DNA of 64,000 bases from Ceratothoa steindachneri. Its lineage: Eukaryota; Arthropoda; Malacostraca; Isopoda; Cymothoidae. Positions 23,111 to 34,787 of this stretch are shown in pieces. Every line of letters begins with the position of its first letter. The first letter of the stretch is position 1. The notes under the pieces were generated by a model. It saw nothing but the letters and a program-made list of their open reading frames with translations. It did not search any database and was not told the origin of the DNA. Position numbers and translations under genes: made by a program. The stretch spans positions 100,813,578 through 100,877,577 of the forward strand of contig OZ018321.1 of the NCBI GenBank assembly GCA_963969495.1. Reading direction: 5' to 3'.

Positions 23111-23559
23111 TTCTTTACTAATCATTCGTTGCACTATTGCTCATATGTTCCTCTCTGGCTACTTCTTCTAAATGCCTAGGAGTTACCTGTTGATAGTTGT
23201 TTCAGAAAAACTCTCTTACCATCTCTCTATATGTGAAAATCTTTTCCCAATACTCAAGGAGTCTCTGCTACTTCGATTGTTTTCCTTCAAGGTTTTCCTT
23301 TCATTCTATCAATTACAGTGGCCTGCGTTTTAAAACATTGTTCAAACGTCATATATAGGTTTGACAACTAATTTAAAATCATTTTTGCATGCCGAATTTA
23401 AGAATATAATTAGTTTTCTTTGCTCAGGTCTGTTTCTAAGATATGCTCGATTTATATTAAGACGTATATTCCAAAATATCGCTATAATCAACAGTTTATT
23501 AACCATAAATAACCTATTTTATTCATCTTTTCAGGGCTAGATTTTCATTACAATGGATC
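23111..23559. other. No recognisable feature
   Basis: AT-rich spacer between the LINE fragment and CYFC copy B. It may hold further unreadable LINE sequence. Confidence 0.4.
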
Positions 23560-24930
23560 GTATGGCTGAAACCCCTCCAAATAGATTTTTGTACATCTGC
23601 AGATATGTTGCTCTTCCAGACCATCAAGCAAAAATCACGGATTTAAAAAAGGCATAACATGTTACTTTGAAGTGAAACTAGGGGATAAGGATAAGCTATT
23701 TGCTATCTATATTTGCTGTAAAATATGTGTGGAAAATTTACGGGATTGGAGTAATAGAAAAAGGAAGAGTATGCAATTTCGTGTAGTAATGGTGTAGATA
23801 GAAGGAAAAGATCACGTCACTGGCTGCTACTTCTGCAGGAAAAATTTCAAAGGCATCAATCACAATCACAAACACCATGTTCAATATCTCACTGTTCATT
23901 CTGCGATAAAACCAGTCCCACATGCCCTCGATCTTCTTGTTCCTGAACCTGATTATACCTTGGGTTTTAGCTTTGATTCCGTGGGTAGTTTCACTACCAA
24001 TATAGATGAGTTTTATGCAAACAAGCAAGAAAAGGGCGACCAACTAGTGGCATTTACACAAGATGAACTAAACGACCTGACAGGAGACCTGAACCTTTCC
24101 AAAGAATCTGCTCAGTTATTGGGTTTGTGTATTCGAGTGAAATGTATGCTATCACCAGGGACAACATTTTATTGGTATTGGGACCGCGAGAAAGAATTTA
24201 GGAAATTTTTCACGTTTAATGAAGACTATTTTCTAGACTAATATAACAACATTGCTGACCGGCTCAATTTAATGCGCCTGAGGTATGATTTAATGGAATG
24301 GAGATTTTTCAATGACCCATCTAACAGAAGTCACAAGGTAGTTCTTCTTCATCGATCACTGTTGGACACTCAGCTGCAATAAAAAAACCTGCAACTACAA
24401 GGAACTTAAGTTCTCAGCTCTCAACTACAAGGAACACAAATGGCTGATTGTAGAGATCTTAAAGTTGTTAGACACATCCTATTCCTTCAATGTGGGTATA
24501 CATAGTATCTATTCTTTATATGCTTGTGAGACACTCGGGCTGGCGACTAGTATTATGTCAGACACGACTAGCCGTCAAGACAAGGATTAGAACCCGGTGC
24601 AAACAACGTTCTGTTTCACCTTCTGATCGAATAGAGCAAGATACTGCTTCCACCCCATCACATCAAACTCGGTTTGATGAGAAATTTTGTCAAGGCAATG
24701 GACAGAAAAGCTAGAGAAACTCCTTTCCTCCTTCCGAAGTTTCAACGAGTCACCATGGAAAAACTGAAGGCAGGTGTATTTGATGGTTCTTAAATAAGGG
24801 TACTCATCAAAGACACCAGATTTGATGAAGCACCACTGAAGTCATCATTATAAGAAAGCGGTTTATGTCCTAATGAAGAATTTACGCAACTTGAGGCGCG
24901 CATGACATTGAAAATAGTCCCACCTGGACT
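23560..24930 (+). pseudogene. CYFC family copy B: most complete copy
   Basis: Function unknown. Seen in order on the plus strand: GCYFCRKNFKGINHNHKH (23822-23875), AIKPVPH and LLVPEPD (23913-23955), DELNDLTGDLNLSKESAQLL (24064-24120), FYWYWDREKEFRKFFTFNEDYF (24170-24235), a stop, EWRFFNDPSNRSHKVVLLH (24298-24354), CRDLKVVRHI and LQCGYT (24450-24500), a damaged SRQD region, NFVKAMDRKARETPFLLPKF (24685-24745) and MEKLKAGVFDGS (24757-24790), a stop, IRVLIKDTRFDEA. All of these blocks recur in copies A, C, D or E. It spans about 450 codons with at least four stops or frame changes. It ends near a solo LTR. Confidence 0.8.
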
Positions 24931-25419
24931 ATTTTCTCAATAATTGTAAAGATTTCAGTGATGATCAGGGTGAGCGCTTTCAACAACATATTTATCTGAT
25001 GGATGAACAATACTAAGAGCGTTGGTATGTCAACTTTCTGGCTGACAACTGCTGCTGCCTGAAAAGGGAATTTGTCTCTATTAGCCAAAATTGGAAGTCC
25101 CTGAATAGAACATTCATCTATGAGTAGCTTTTTTGTATGTGGTACTCTTCTTGGTATCAAGTATCACATTATTTAAACCTTCTGTGTATAAATCAGTAAA
25201 AAAATTACGATCGTGTTTACATTCACCTACAAATAGATCAGAATATAAGAATTTCTGGCATGTGCTTATATTTCAAAAACTTGATCAGATTCGATAAACT
25301 GAGCATGATTTTCGGATTCAATGCGAAAAACTGGCTTAAAGTCAGGTATTATATGTTAGACCTTGCAAACACGGCAGATCAGTGGTATCTAACATGCTTT
25401 TTTCTGGGTATTTTTCTTT
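24931..25419. other. No recognisable feature
   Basis: AT-rich sequence between CYFC copy B and the solo LTR. The minus-strand frame at 24882-25160 shows no motif, and the plus-strand frame 25260-25673 runs into the LTR. Confidence 0.4.
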
Positions 25420-26120
25420 CACCGTTTGTCCGCCTCGTCAGTATCCTCTGCCCACTCCACGTCACTACCCGCTATTCGCGTCCCGTTGGACATGGCACAA
25501 TTCTTGGAGAACCCCTCAAGCTCTGGGTATTCTCGATTAATTCGTGTGAGTCTACACCGTACTCGTTCTACCCGCTCTTCGAATGCAACACACCCAATCT
25601 CGATTCGTGTCAAACTCGAAAGCAAGATCTATGTCCATCTAGTAATAGTCATTGCCAAGAGACTATTATTTGAACTTTGCGCCAAGGAAAGGATTATTCC
25701 TTCAGGCCAAATCTCTGAGGTAACAGAAACGCGCAACTCTCCTATGCAAGTGCTCTTTCTACTACTCCCCCATCCTCCAGTATAAGCCTCCATTGTCGGC
25801 TTCGTATACACTCGAGGTCATTCGAGCGCCCCTCGGTCAAAATTGTTTGCTTGTTTGTATGGCGACCGCCCGCGCCAAGTATATAGCTTGTTTCAAACCC
25901 TTTTAACATTGTAGAAGAATATTAATTTGCCTATTAGTAAAGTTATTTTGGACCCGTTTTTCCATTGTCTTCGAACTTCCAAGATAGTTGAATGTTTGGC
26001 TAACCTACATTTACTTAATTCGTAGTCTGCTTCTATTATAAATTTCCATGCACATACCCCTAATCGGTCTCGGCTGAGGAACGCATAAAGGGTTAACTTT
26101 ACCCTATTCTACGACGCCAA
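25420..26120 (+). mobile_element. Solo LTR of gypsy family A (in reverse complement to the 33.8 kb LTR)
   Basis: Seen: CTCAAGCTCTGGGTATTCTCG (near 25509-25530), AAACTCGAAAGCAAGATCTA (25612-25631), GCGCCAAGGAAAGGATTATT (25680-25699), ATATAGCTTGTTTCAAACCC (25881-25900) and GGACCCGTTTTTCCATTGTC (25951-25970) are matched in reverse complement at 33.8-34.35 kb. The upstream half is matched by the LTRs at 36.5-37.3 kb (reverse complement) and 49.0-49.8 kb (same sense). No Gag or Pol lies next to it. The phrase AAAGGGTTAACTTTACCCTA (26086-26105) also ends the 36.5 kb copy. The open frames over it are chance. Confidence 0.75.
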
Positions 26121-26164
26121 CCGATAACACTGCCCTACGCGAATTAGATGAGCGTCCATTAACA

Positions 26165-27290
26165 CACAAGATTGATCTTCCTTCTACCTTCAATGAAATG
26201 CTATGTTAAATGGAGTGGCTTAAAGATAACAAATCCGCAGGCCCTGAAAACATACCCGCAGAGATTTTTACGTGGGGAGGATACTTGCTTAAACATAACC
26301 TGTACAAATTCATTCTCTTGGTTTGGGACAGGAAGCAAGTGCCCCACCAGTGGAAGGATGCCTATATCATAACAATATATAAAAACAAAGACATCAAAAA
26401 CACTTATTGCAACAGCTTCTGTATATCATTACATTCCGTTGCAGGGAAAGTTCTCTCTAAAATCATGTTAGAGAGAATAACATCCTTGATCACAGAAGAC
26501 CTACTCCCGTAATCGCAATATGGCTTTCGCAAGGATTGAGATACAGTTGACATGATTTTTATTGCCCAGCAACTGCAAGAAAAATCTAGAGACCAAAACA
26601 AAGATCTGTTTATGGCTTTTTTGACTTCAATCATGCCTTTGACACTGTAAATATGGAAACTCTGAAAGGTTATGCGTATTTCAAGCTGCCAACCAAAATT
26701 CCTAAAGATTGTCAAAGAGTTCCACGACCGTATGTATGCCAAAGCGACAAATGGGTAGTTTGAAGTTAACCCGTTTCGCTGTTAACTTTGGCGTGACACA
26801 AGGGTGTATTCTGGCCCCAGTATTGTTCAACATGTACCTAGTATGCATTACTACACTGCTTCTTCGTACTGTCCGTGAGAGAAGCGAAATAACCATTAAT
26901 TTTAGACTGGAGGGCAGCCTTTTCCACATTAGGAAATTTCATGCAACAACCAAACTCTCAAGAGGCCGGATTATGGACCTACAGTATGCAGATAACTGTG
27001 CTCTGCTTGCTAACTCACTAAAGGCACTGCAATATGTCTTCACAACTGCTACTGATATATGCACTAGATTTGGCCTTGTTGTAAAAGTAAAGAAAACAGA
27101 AATACTCACACAGTGGTCTGATGGAACGCCTCTTAATCCCCTAGTGTTTCCAATTGCTAGTGATAATCTCGCAAACGTTCCATCTTTAAAATATTATGGT
27201 AGCTACCTCTTCAATGACATGCATTGGGATGTTGAAATACAGCACCGCATTAGACAAGCAGCAGCATTCTTCGATTAACTCTATACATGA
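26165..27290 (+). pseudogene. Second RTE-like LINE reverse transcriptase
   Basis: Seen: LKDNKSAGPENIPAEIF and WGGYLLK (26218-26295), VPHQWKDAYIITIYKNKD (26340-26392), SVAGKVLSKIMLERI (26438-26483), SQYGFRKD (26514-26537), MIFIAQQLQEKSRDQNKDLF (26552-26611), a broken D-x-AFD motif, FGVTQGCILAPVLFNMYL (26787-26840), and LQYADNCALLAN (26980-27015). The catalytic YADD has become YADN. The thumb and the LKYYGSYL-DMHWDVEIQHRIRQA stretch follow to 27277. Stops and frame changes lie near 26511, 26540, 26620, 26700 and 26780. Same general clade as the 5.2-8.2 kb element but a different family. No endonuclease is visible upstream: the solo LTR lies there instead. Confidence 0.9.
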
Positions 27291-27935
27291 GACTATCAAA
27301 ATAAAGATTGAAACTAAGCACTAAGATGCGGTATGTCTATCATCTCTCCTGTTTGACTGTGAAATATGGACGACATACAGGAGAAACGTAAAGCCTATAG
27401 AGTCGTTCCACATAAGTTTCCTGCAAAAGAACCTTGGTAACAAATAGCAAGACAAAATGCCTCACGTCTCGATACGGGAGGTAGCCAATAGTACCAGCAT
27501 CTGGGAAATCACTGCTAAAACCAGCTCCGACTGCTGGGTCACGTCAAACGCATGCCTGAAGAAAGACTTCCCCACAGAGTGCTGTATGGTCAGCTCCACG
27601 ATGGAAGGAGGAAAGTGTTTGGTCCCAAGTTCAGATTCAAAGATAACATCAAAAAAATGCTGAAGTAATGCATGGTTTAAAATTGAATCTGGAGGAGTCG
27701 GTTTCAAACAGGGTGAAATGGAGACGACTCATCCATGAGAGTGTGCATAGTCTTGAAGAAAACAGACGAGACTATCAACACGATAAGCGTGCTCGCGGCG
27801 TGCGAGAGAGAAATAACCCCAACCTCCTCAAATTTTTAATGTCTTACCTGTGGCAGGCGAATCTTATCCAGAGGTGGCTTGTACAGTCACTAGAGAAAAC
27901 ATGGACAGGAGTAAGAGATAGAACGTAATCATCGG
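27291..27935 (+). pseudogene. C-terminal region of the second RTE-like LINE
   Basis: The translation shows LLGHVKRMPEERLPHRVLYG and QLHDGRRKVFGPKFRFKDNI (27535-27660), the GHVxRM-RLPxxxLYGxLxxGxR signature of these LINE C-termini. R-DETINTISVLA-CERNNPN traces follow to about 27830. In-frame stops lie near 27277, 27330 and 27664. The element fades near 27930. Confidence 0.8.
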
Positions 27936-28199
27936 ACCAGATGGACTACCTTAAGCGAAGTAACAATAAGTCTCAAGCCACCCTGTGTGGCTGGTACACT
28001 GTTGCTATTTTTAGAGGGAAATATTCAAATCAGATAGTTATGGCAAGATTAGCCTCTTCCAATCGCTACCATTCTTGGTATACAATTACATTTGTAATTG
28101 CCTTCACAGTTCTGTCGTGTTTTTCATTCTATGGGTCTGTAACTAGTACATTAAAATTGCATATTTTTACTTGTACACTTGCAAGTTGTAGACCATGAT

Positions 28200-28575
28200 C
28201 AAAGATGTCTGGGTCTAACTCTCTGAATATATATCCGTATGTAATTTTTTTGTCTTTTCAATGATTTCTTTTATACGTATTATCTTAAGTTATATGAGAG
28301 GGGTCCATCTGTCTTTTGCTACCTGAGGATTGATTTTTTTTCCTTTCTTAGTTGCGTTAATCCACCGTTTCCTACAACCCTCGATTTTTAGAGATTCTGA
28401 TATTAGTCGGGTAGATTATTATTTAGTTTACTAGGATTTGTGCCTTAACGATTTCTTCTTCATGCTGTGAGTTAAAAGCCTACTTGCCTGAACCATTCTT
28501 GACGTCTTCGATGACATCTTCCTGGTTAGATTTATGTGGTAAGTCGTCGGGTTAGATCTTCTGACCTCCGTTTGC
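28200..28575. repeat. Left copy of a ~370-bp direct repeat
   Basis: Starts at ATGTCTGGGTCTAACTCTCT and runs through ATATATCCGTATGTAATTTT, TTAAGTTATATGAGAGGGGT, GATATTAGTCGGGTAGATTA to an AGATCTT near 28554-28560. It aligns along its whole length with 29692-30075, at roughly three quarters identity by eye. Not coding as read. Confidence 0.85.
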
Positions 28576-29691
28576 TTTCCGTGTCTCGGAATGGTTGGTG
28601 GATAGCACACAGGGTAACTCTGCAGTTAAGCCTTGCCTCGAATAAGGCAATTAACTTTGGGTTTCAATAAATCTCTAAGAGTGACTAGTTATACTTGGCA
28701 AAATTAATTCAACTATCTAGAGGGTTCTGTATAAGCTTTGCTACTGTACAAAGAAAAATAAAATACTGGACATGAAATATAAATGAAAAATAAAATAATG
28801 TACATGGAAGACAAATAAAAAATAAGATAATGGACATGAAAGATAAATCAAGGTATACACACTCGGCCGCACACGACCCGCAAAAGGGGATTTCAATTCC
28901 GGGTGTATTTAACACCCAAAGATTCGGCTGCTCAAGAGGAGCACGAGGGGTGTGAGCACTGAGCTCGATTACTTTCCAACAGGGGTTTGGTTTGGACTTT
29001 AGTCCGATTAGTACTGGTCCTGTTCGAAGATATGACGGAAAATACAACCTGTATTTCATTAACGCCAGTCAGACTCGAAAGTAGGGATCGAAAGAGTATT
29101 TGGCGGGGAAGAAGCTGGGCTCGAGAGATCTTTTCTCTTTTATTTTTTTGTTTTCTTGTCTTTGAGCTCTTGGGGTATGGGAAGGCCGAAAGAAATAAGC
29201 TATAAGGAGAGACAAAATAGAAACTCGTAACGATAATGCAAGCGATCAGGGCACTGGATCGTATTACAATAATTATGGCCGTGTCTTATTTAATTATTTA
29301 AGTACGGGATTATTCAGAGGGCAATATATGTTTTATTTAATATTTAACAATTATCACAACTTAATTCCCGCCGACCCTCGGCCATCAATCAGAGCCTACA
29401 GGCCTTACCTTATGTAACGTCTCCTCTTAGCACAATACTAATTTATCAGGCCAATGCTTTACTATTTATACAGAGCCGCCGGAATTGAATGTTACCGAGG
29501 TGCCGGGAGTGGATTTTAAATATCTATATAGAGGCGCCGAGAGTGAATGTAGACCTTGATGCCATCTCGCAGAACCTCTCGTCGTTACAATTAGGCTCTT
29601 TATAGGTCGTGTTATCAAACGGAAGTAACCTAAAAAGAAGCCGATCGCAGGGTTTTTTCGTCCTGCCCATCTCTCTCTCTCTCTCTCTCTC
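28576..29691. other. About 1.1-kb segment between the direct repeats, unassigned
   Basis: Contains a small A-rich tandem repeat (28751-28848), a GC-richer block (28860-29200) without protein motifs, and a weakly repeated GCCG-GGAATTGAATG / GCGCCGAGAGTGAATG piece at 29473-29560. It ends in a (TC)n tract. The composition change suggests an inserted element, perhaps an LTR, but no ends can be defined. Confidence 0.4.
28751..28848. repeat. Small tandem repeat, about 3 x 32 bp
   Basis: The unit AAAAATAAAATACTGGACAT plus GAAATATAAATG recurs three times with few changes. Confidence 0.85.
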
Positions 29692-29692
29692 T
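29670..29692. repeat. (TC)n microsatellite at the junction with the right direct repeat
   Basis: About 22 bp of pure TC dinucleotides, ending at the first bases of the right-hand copy of the direct repeat. Confidence 0.95.
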
Positions 29693-30075
29693 GACATCTG
29701 GGTCTAACTCTCTGCATATATATCCGTATGTAATTTTCTTGTTTTTTAAACCGTTTTCGTTTATATGTATTACCTTAAGTTATATGAGAGGGTTCCATCT
29801 GTATTTTGATACCTGCTGTTTAATTTCCTTTCCTCTCTTAGTTCCCTTTCGGGCGACTGTGTTTATCGACCGTTTCATGCAACCCTCGATTTTGGAGATT
29901 ATAATATTCGTCGGGTAGATTATTATTCAGTTAACTAGGATAAGTCTCTTGAGGCTTTCTTCTTCATGGTGTGAGTTATAAACCCACTTGGCTCAACCAT
30001 GCTTTACACCTTTGATTACATCTACGTGGCTAAATTTATGTGTTAAGTAGTCGGTGGGTTTAATTAAGATCTTGA
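29692..30075. repeat. Right copy of the ~370-bp direct repeat
   Basis: Begins GACATCTGGGTCTAACTCTC and aligns with 28200-28575 up to AAGATCTT near 30066-30073. Unlike the left copy, it continues directly into the LINE ORF1 region at 30.1-31.5 kb, so it is probably the 3'-flanking part of that element. Confidence 0.85.
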
Positions 30076-30079
30076 GTTA

Positions 30080-31500
30080 AAAATATCTCTCCGTAAACGC
30101 AACTTTCTTGTTTCGTGAGCTTATCTTTGTTTTCATTGTTGACTTCTACCTCAGATCTTGTTTCCGAGATAGTGCTTACCTTTCCTTTCTTCTCCTTTGC
30201 CTGCTTCTTTTTTCAGTTCTTCTCTTCCATTAGAAAGAGCGAATGATATTTGATTCCTCAGTAAGGACGCTGTTTTCTATGGGTTCCTTATTTATTTTCT
30301 CAACTCTTTCTACCTGTTTTTTCAGCTCCCTTATGTTTGTTGTTGACGGGAGTGTTGTTAGACTTCATTCTTTTAACGGTGCCACACCGAAGATATCAGG
30401 TCAGGATGGTTCTTAGAGAACCACATTCTGGGGCTTGTATTTTCTCCAGCATTATGTTTAGTGTATCTGAAAAGGATCCGGACATTACGATGTTCTTGAT
30501 ATGCACGTACATAATACACGTTGAAATATACAGACCTCTGGCTTCTTTATATTTAGTACAACTTTCTCGTTTTGGGATTTTTTACTGGCAACGTTGGTTA
30601 CGTTAATGTATGTCCTGTTAATTTTTTAGTCTTCTTTTGCTCGTGACTCATTTCTTTCTTTTCTAGTACTTTTTTTACTTTTCAGGCAGTTGATTGTCAC
30701 GGTTCTGTTGGCTCCACCGCAGTTTATCCATTTTTTTCCGTATCAGTGCTCTCCCTCTTTTAAGCATTCCGAGCACACTACTCTTGCTTGGCAGGTTTTT
30801 GATGTGTGCTTCCATAAAATATTATTGGAAAGAAGTCTGAATATATTGTACGCGGGTAGGGGCATTCCGAATGACAGTATTCGTCTAGTTGCAACCTGGG
30901 TAGGACTATCTTGGTACTCGTAAATATCATGTAGATATTTAGTGCCTTGAGTTCCCTTTTGAGCTCATCTTTTGTGTGGGAGACTACCCCAAGGTCGATT
31001 TTTCTGCATAAAAATGACTTATTGGCAATAACTTGTGGTGAAAGTTTCTGCACTCTTTGTTTTGATACAATCTTTCCAATTCTTCCTCCTTGTGTTAGAT
31101 TGCAACGTATCCAATATTAAAACCAATCGGCTTTTTCAATGCAACCTTGATTCTAACATCAAGTGAACGAATAACAAGGTTATTTTCCGATCTTTTGCTC
31201 CTTGTGAGGTTCAGAAGGTGATTCTTTTGTATTCCGTATTCTCGGTGATCCGATGGAGTGGGAAGAGGGGCTCGTTGCCTTCTGTGGAGGAAAGGATAGA
31301 AGGTAGGAGCTTAACCCTATAATACGTGTCGAAAACATTAAGGTTCCTTAGATGCCTGCCAATTGATGCAGTCCGCGACCCTCATACTTTAATAGGCGCC
31401 TCTTCAAGGTTTCTGGGTCGTGTCTTAGGGAGACCCTTCTTTGAGCCAACTAATAGGGATTTTAAGGGGTTCATTTCATTCGAAAACAGGGAGTTTTGAA
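30080..31500 (-). pseudogene. LINE ORF1 (Gag-like, zinc knuckles), decayed
   Basis: Read on the minus strand: IEVEP-like and LPSILS stretches near 31300, RILSFGMPLPAY near 30880-30845, then CQARVVCSECLKEGEH near 30795-30750 and WINCGGANRTVTINCLKSKK near 30735-30675, followed by a Lys/Glu-rich tail (EELKKEAGKGEERK) near 30220-30175. Known: ORF1 of Jockey-like LINEs has an RRM-like part followed by closely spaced CCHC knuckles of the form CxxCG-H-C and C-NC-GxH-C. Both knuckles here are damaged. Stops and frame changes are frequent. The ORF2 that should follow, at lower coordinates, is not recognisable. Confidence 0.6.
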
Positions 31501-32840
31501 GGCTGTGAGGTTAAAGTTATATTGCAGAGTTAGGAAAATCTTCAAGTAAAAAGGTGATGAAGTGTGGGCAGTCCTTTTGGGGCGCTACCCGCAATTAGCA
31601 ACACTATATATCTCCGAGTAGGTTGAGTGCGCATAGATCTTCCGAGCAGATTTTAAAGGTGGTTTCAGCGTTAAAATTCCGTTTTTTTAGGATTTTAATC
31701 AATTTGCCTCCCTCACAATAGGCTTTAATGACAATGAAAAAATCATTTTATCAGAGGAATTAGTCAGGATAGGCAGACCTTTTTCAATATGAAAAGGATG
31801 AAATAAAGAATTAAAATTAAAGAAAATATACAGAGATACATTTACTCCATTAATTTAATCAACAATGTTAGATTCTTTTTTTAATTTTTAACCAGTACTT
31901 GGCACAATTTAAACAATATTTCAGATCGTCATACTAATAGAACATCACCTGCGCGATTTATTCATCATTATTAGAGATTTCTCCTTAACTTTCGGGTGGA
32001 GATGCTATCGTTGGTTTTCTGTTCGTAATTTTAAGGAGGCACCACAAACAAGTTTCAGTTATAGTTTATGGCGACTTTGAGACCTGGTCTGGTGTAATTA
32101 CCGTAAATTATTTTAAAATATGGAATAGAAATTGTGCTAATTTGAAGGAAGTTCACACCGAGAAAAAACGTGAATCAATACTATGAAATATTGGGATTAA
32201 TTATAGTTATAAAATTCTGAATGAAAAATTTGAATTTAGGGGAGAGGATGAAGAGGGAGATAGTTTGGGCTCTTATAAAGTGTTTAAATGGTTGAATGAT
32301 ACCATAGCACATGAGAGAGAAGAGTAAGCTTGTAATGGGTGAAGGGTGTATTGTTTTATTAGGGAGGGGAGAGGAATGTGGTTCAATTAGCGGGAGATTG
32401 AAAATTAAATATTATTGACAATCAATTGACTTACTTAAACTATAGGATTATATGAAATGATTCGTTGATAAATTATAACAATTACACTAAGTAACAAATT
32501 TTCACAAAAGTTTTGTTTCTCATATTTCTCTGAGTGTTTTTAATACTAAACTTTTTCTATAACGATAATTGTTTTAAAGATATAACAAATTATGCTAATA
32601 TAAAGAAATGTATGGGGTACGGGTAAAGCACACTTACATTAGTCGCTAATTTATTTATTTTCTTTATCAGTTTTATATGATAAATATTGAATTTCTTGAT
32701 TATGGCTACAAGAAGATGCAGAAATTTTCCAGATTCTTGTGTTTTGTGTGTGATTTCTATCGTGTACCTAAGCATGTATAACATAAAATTGTGAAAGGTG
32801 CAAAGTACTCGATTGCTTATAGACTGTACTTTGGAATAAG
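31501..32840. other. No recognisable feature
   Basis: AT-rich sequence without motif-bearing frames. The minus-strand 94-codon frame at 32590-32874 is probably chance and partly a shadow of CYFC copy C. Confidence 0.45.
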
Positions 32841-32844
32841 TATG

Positions 32845-33795
32845 GGTGGCCAAGAAAAAATATGGGCCCCTCATGTGATATGGGAAAGTTGTCGATCAAA
32901 TTTAGATGCATGGCTGAGGGTTGCAAGAAGAGCAGTGCCATTTACTATGCCGAGAGTTTAACGAGAGCCAAAAACACATCATGATGATTGCTATTTTTGC
33001 ATGATTGACATATCAAAGTACAGACAAGTTAATGGAAGAAAATTCCTGCCATATCCAAACATTTTATCCTCTCTTGCACTTGTGCCACAGGATGATACTT
33101 TATTGGTTCCACAGCCGCCAGAAAATTTAAGTAAACCCTATCAAGTTGTAAGCCATATTCTTTGCAACGGAATCAATACTGAAATATTCAAAACATCTAG
33201 CTAAAGTTTCTTGTAATGTGATTACACATGCTATCCATATTTATGCTCCAGCTATTAAATGCACCTCTTTTTATATATAATTTTCAGGTAGAGGGTATGA
33301 TGGAAGTCTCATCAGAAGAGTTGGAAAGTTGTGACAATGAAGAAATGGATGAAACGTTTGAGCCAATAATGACTACCCACCCACACTTTTCAAATCAACG
33401 TGAAATGGATGATCTTATCAGGGACTTAGATTTCACTAAGTCAGGAGATCAGCTTTTGGCATCCAAACGTAATAAATGGAATCGGTTTGTGTAGGACTGA
33501 TGGTCAAAAATATGCAGGAAGCATCATAAGGGGTTCGAAGTATAATTTGATATAAGTGAGGATCTCAGCTTCTGCAAAGATATTAATGGCATGTTTACAG
33601 TTATTGGAATTGATCACAACTATGAAGAATGGCGACTTTTCATAGATAGCTCTACAAAAAGCCTCAAAGCTGTTTTACTACTAAATGGATGTCGTAGAAT
33701 AGAATTAAAAGAACCCTTTCTGGGTTTTTCAGTCGAGTTTGATGACACCTATGAAAGTATGAGATTTATAATACTAGCAGAGTGCGAATTAACTA
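32845..33795 (+). pseudogene. CYFC family copy C: N-terminal half
   Basis: Function unknown. This copy shows the most upstream part: EKIWAPHVIWESCRSNLDAW (32850-32910), RRAVPFTMPRV (32927-32960), a stop, REPKTHHDDCYFCMIDISKY (32963-33020), PYPNILSSLALVPQDDTLLV (33051-33110). After a gap in homology that contains TTTTCAG at 33281-33287 and could mark an intron: HPHFSNQREMDDLIRDLDFT (33380-33440), LLASKRNKWN, two stops, FEVYFD-like, and DHNYEEWRLFIDSSTKSLKA with VLLLNG (33613-33690). It ends around DDTYESM at 33744-33764, where the family A LTR starts. The conserved PH-x4-C, HxxDCYFC and W residues suggest zinc binding by the N-terminal part. Confidence 0.8.
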
Positions 33796-34375
33796 AAGGT
33801 AGGTTGGCCAAACAGTTGACAATCTTGGAGGTTCCGGGACAATAGAAAAACGGGTACAAAAATATCTTTACTAATAAGCAAATTAATATTATTTTACAAA
33901 GTTAAAAGGGTTTAAAAACAAGCTATATACACAGTAGACGTACACGAGTCTCAGTGGCTAAAAGGGAGAGATTTGTCGAGAACGGTCGCCGTACAAATAA
34001 ACGAACAATATTGACCAAGGGTTGCTCGAATTACCTTAAGCCTATACAAAGTCGCGAGGAAAGCTTACACTAGAGTGGAGGTTAGTAGAGAGAGCACTTG
34101 CACAGGAGAGTTGCACGTTGCTGTTACGGCGGAGATTTGGTTCGAGGAAGTAATCCTTTCCTTCGCGCAAATTTCAAATAAAACTCTCTTGACAATGACT
34201 TACGAGATTAACTTAGATCTTGCTTTCGAGTTTGACACGAATCGAGACTGGGCGCGTTGCGTTCGGGAAGCGGATAGAACGAGTGCGGGGTAGATTCAGG
34301 CAAATTAATCGAGAATATCCAGAGCTTGAGGGGTTCTGCGTGAATTGTGCAGAGCCACGGTGACGGAAGTAACCC
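33765..34375 (-). mobile_element. 3' LTR (partial) of gypsy family A element
   Basis: In reverse complement this matches the solo LTR at 25.4-26.1 kb through CAAGCTCTGG, ACTCGAAAGCAAGATCTAAG, TATATAGCTTGTTTTTAAAC and ACCCGTTTTTCTATTGTCCC. The match runs to about TATTATAAAT (33771-33780). Compared with the full LTR at 36.48-37.34 kb, its 5' (U3) part is missing and the protease reading of the element runs straight into it. So one deletion removed pol and the front of this LTR. Confidence 0.75.
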
Positions 34376-34787
34376 GGCGTGACTGACCAATTAGGACAGA
34401 GCAAAACTTTCTGGGGGGCTGCAACGACTTCAGCCCAACCCGTAAAATACGTGCATTCAATGTAGCCGTGAACAATAGGGAATTTATTGGCGTGCCCCAA
34501 ATAATCATACACTACGGCAAACTTATCCTTATCCGGAGCCACAAAGGGGAGTAGTTCATCGGATACAACAATGCACGTGCACCTTGTATCACAGACTAGG
34601 GTGGAGATCTGGCATCCATTCACTGCTCCAGTTTCAAATAGGAGGACCCAGGGGACCTTAAATCGAACAAAAAGTTTACCTGGTGGCCAGCCGTTTTTAG
34701 CGGACTTGAAGAATAGGGGACTAAATTTTTCCACGGTCGGGTGGTAGAAGTGGCATTGACCTGATGTACCTTTTGAGAAGTAGGGTT
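34376..34787 (-). pseudogene. Gypsy family A protease region
   Basis: Aspartic protease that would process Gag-Pol. Seen on the minus strand: GAVNGCQISTLVCDTRCTCI with VVSDELLPFV (about 34625-34545), then KFAVVYDYLGHANKFPIVHG and YFTGWAEVVAAP (about 34530-34420). The active-site Asp-Thr-Gly reads Asp-Thr-Arg (DTR), so it is dead by that change alone. The reading enters the LTR without RT, RNase H or integrase. Confidence 0.75.

Noticed and set aside
25260..25785. 119- and 137-codon plus-strand frames as a host gene
   Set aside because: Most of both lies in a non-coding LTR that recurs at three other places in the window.
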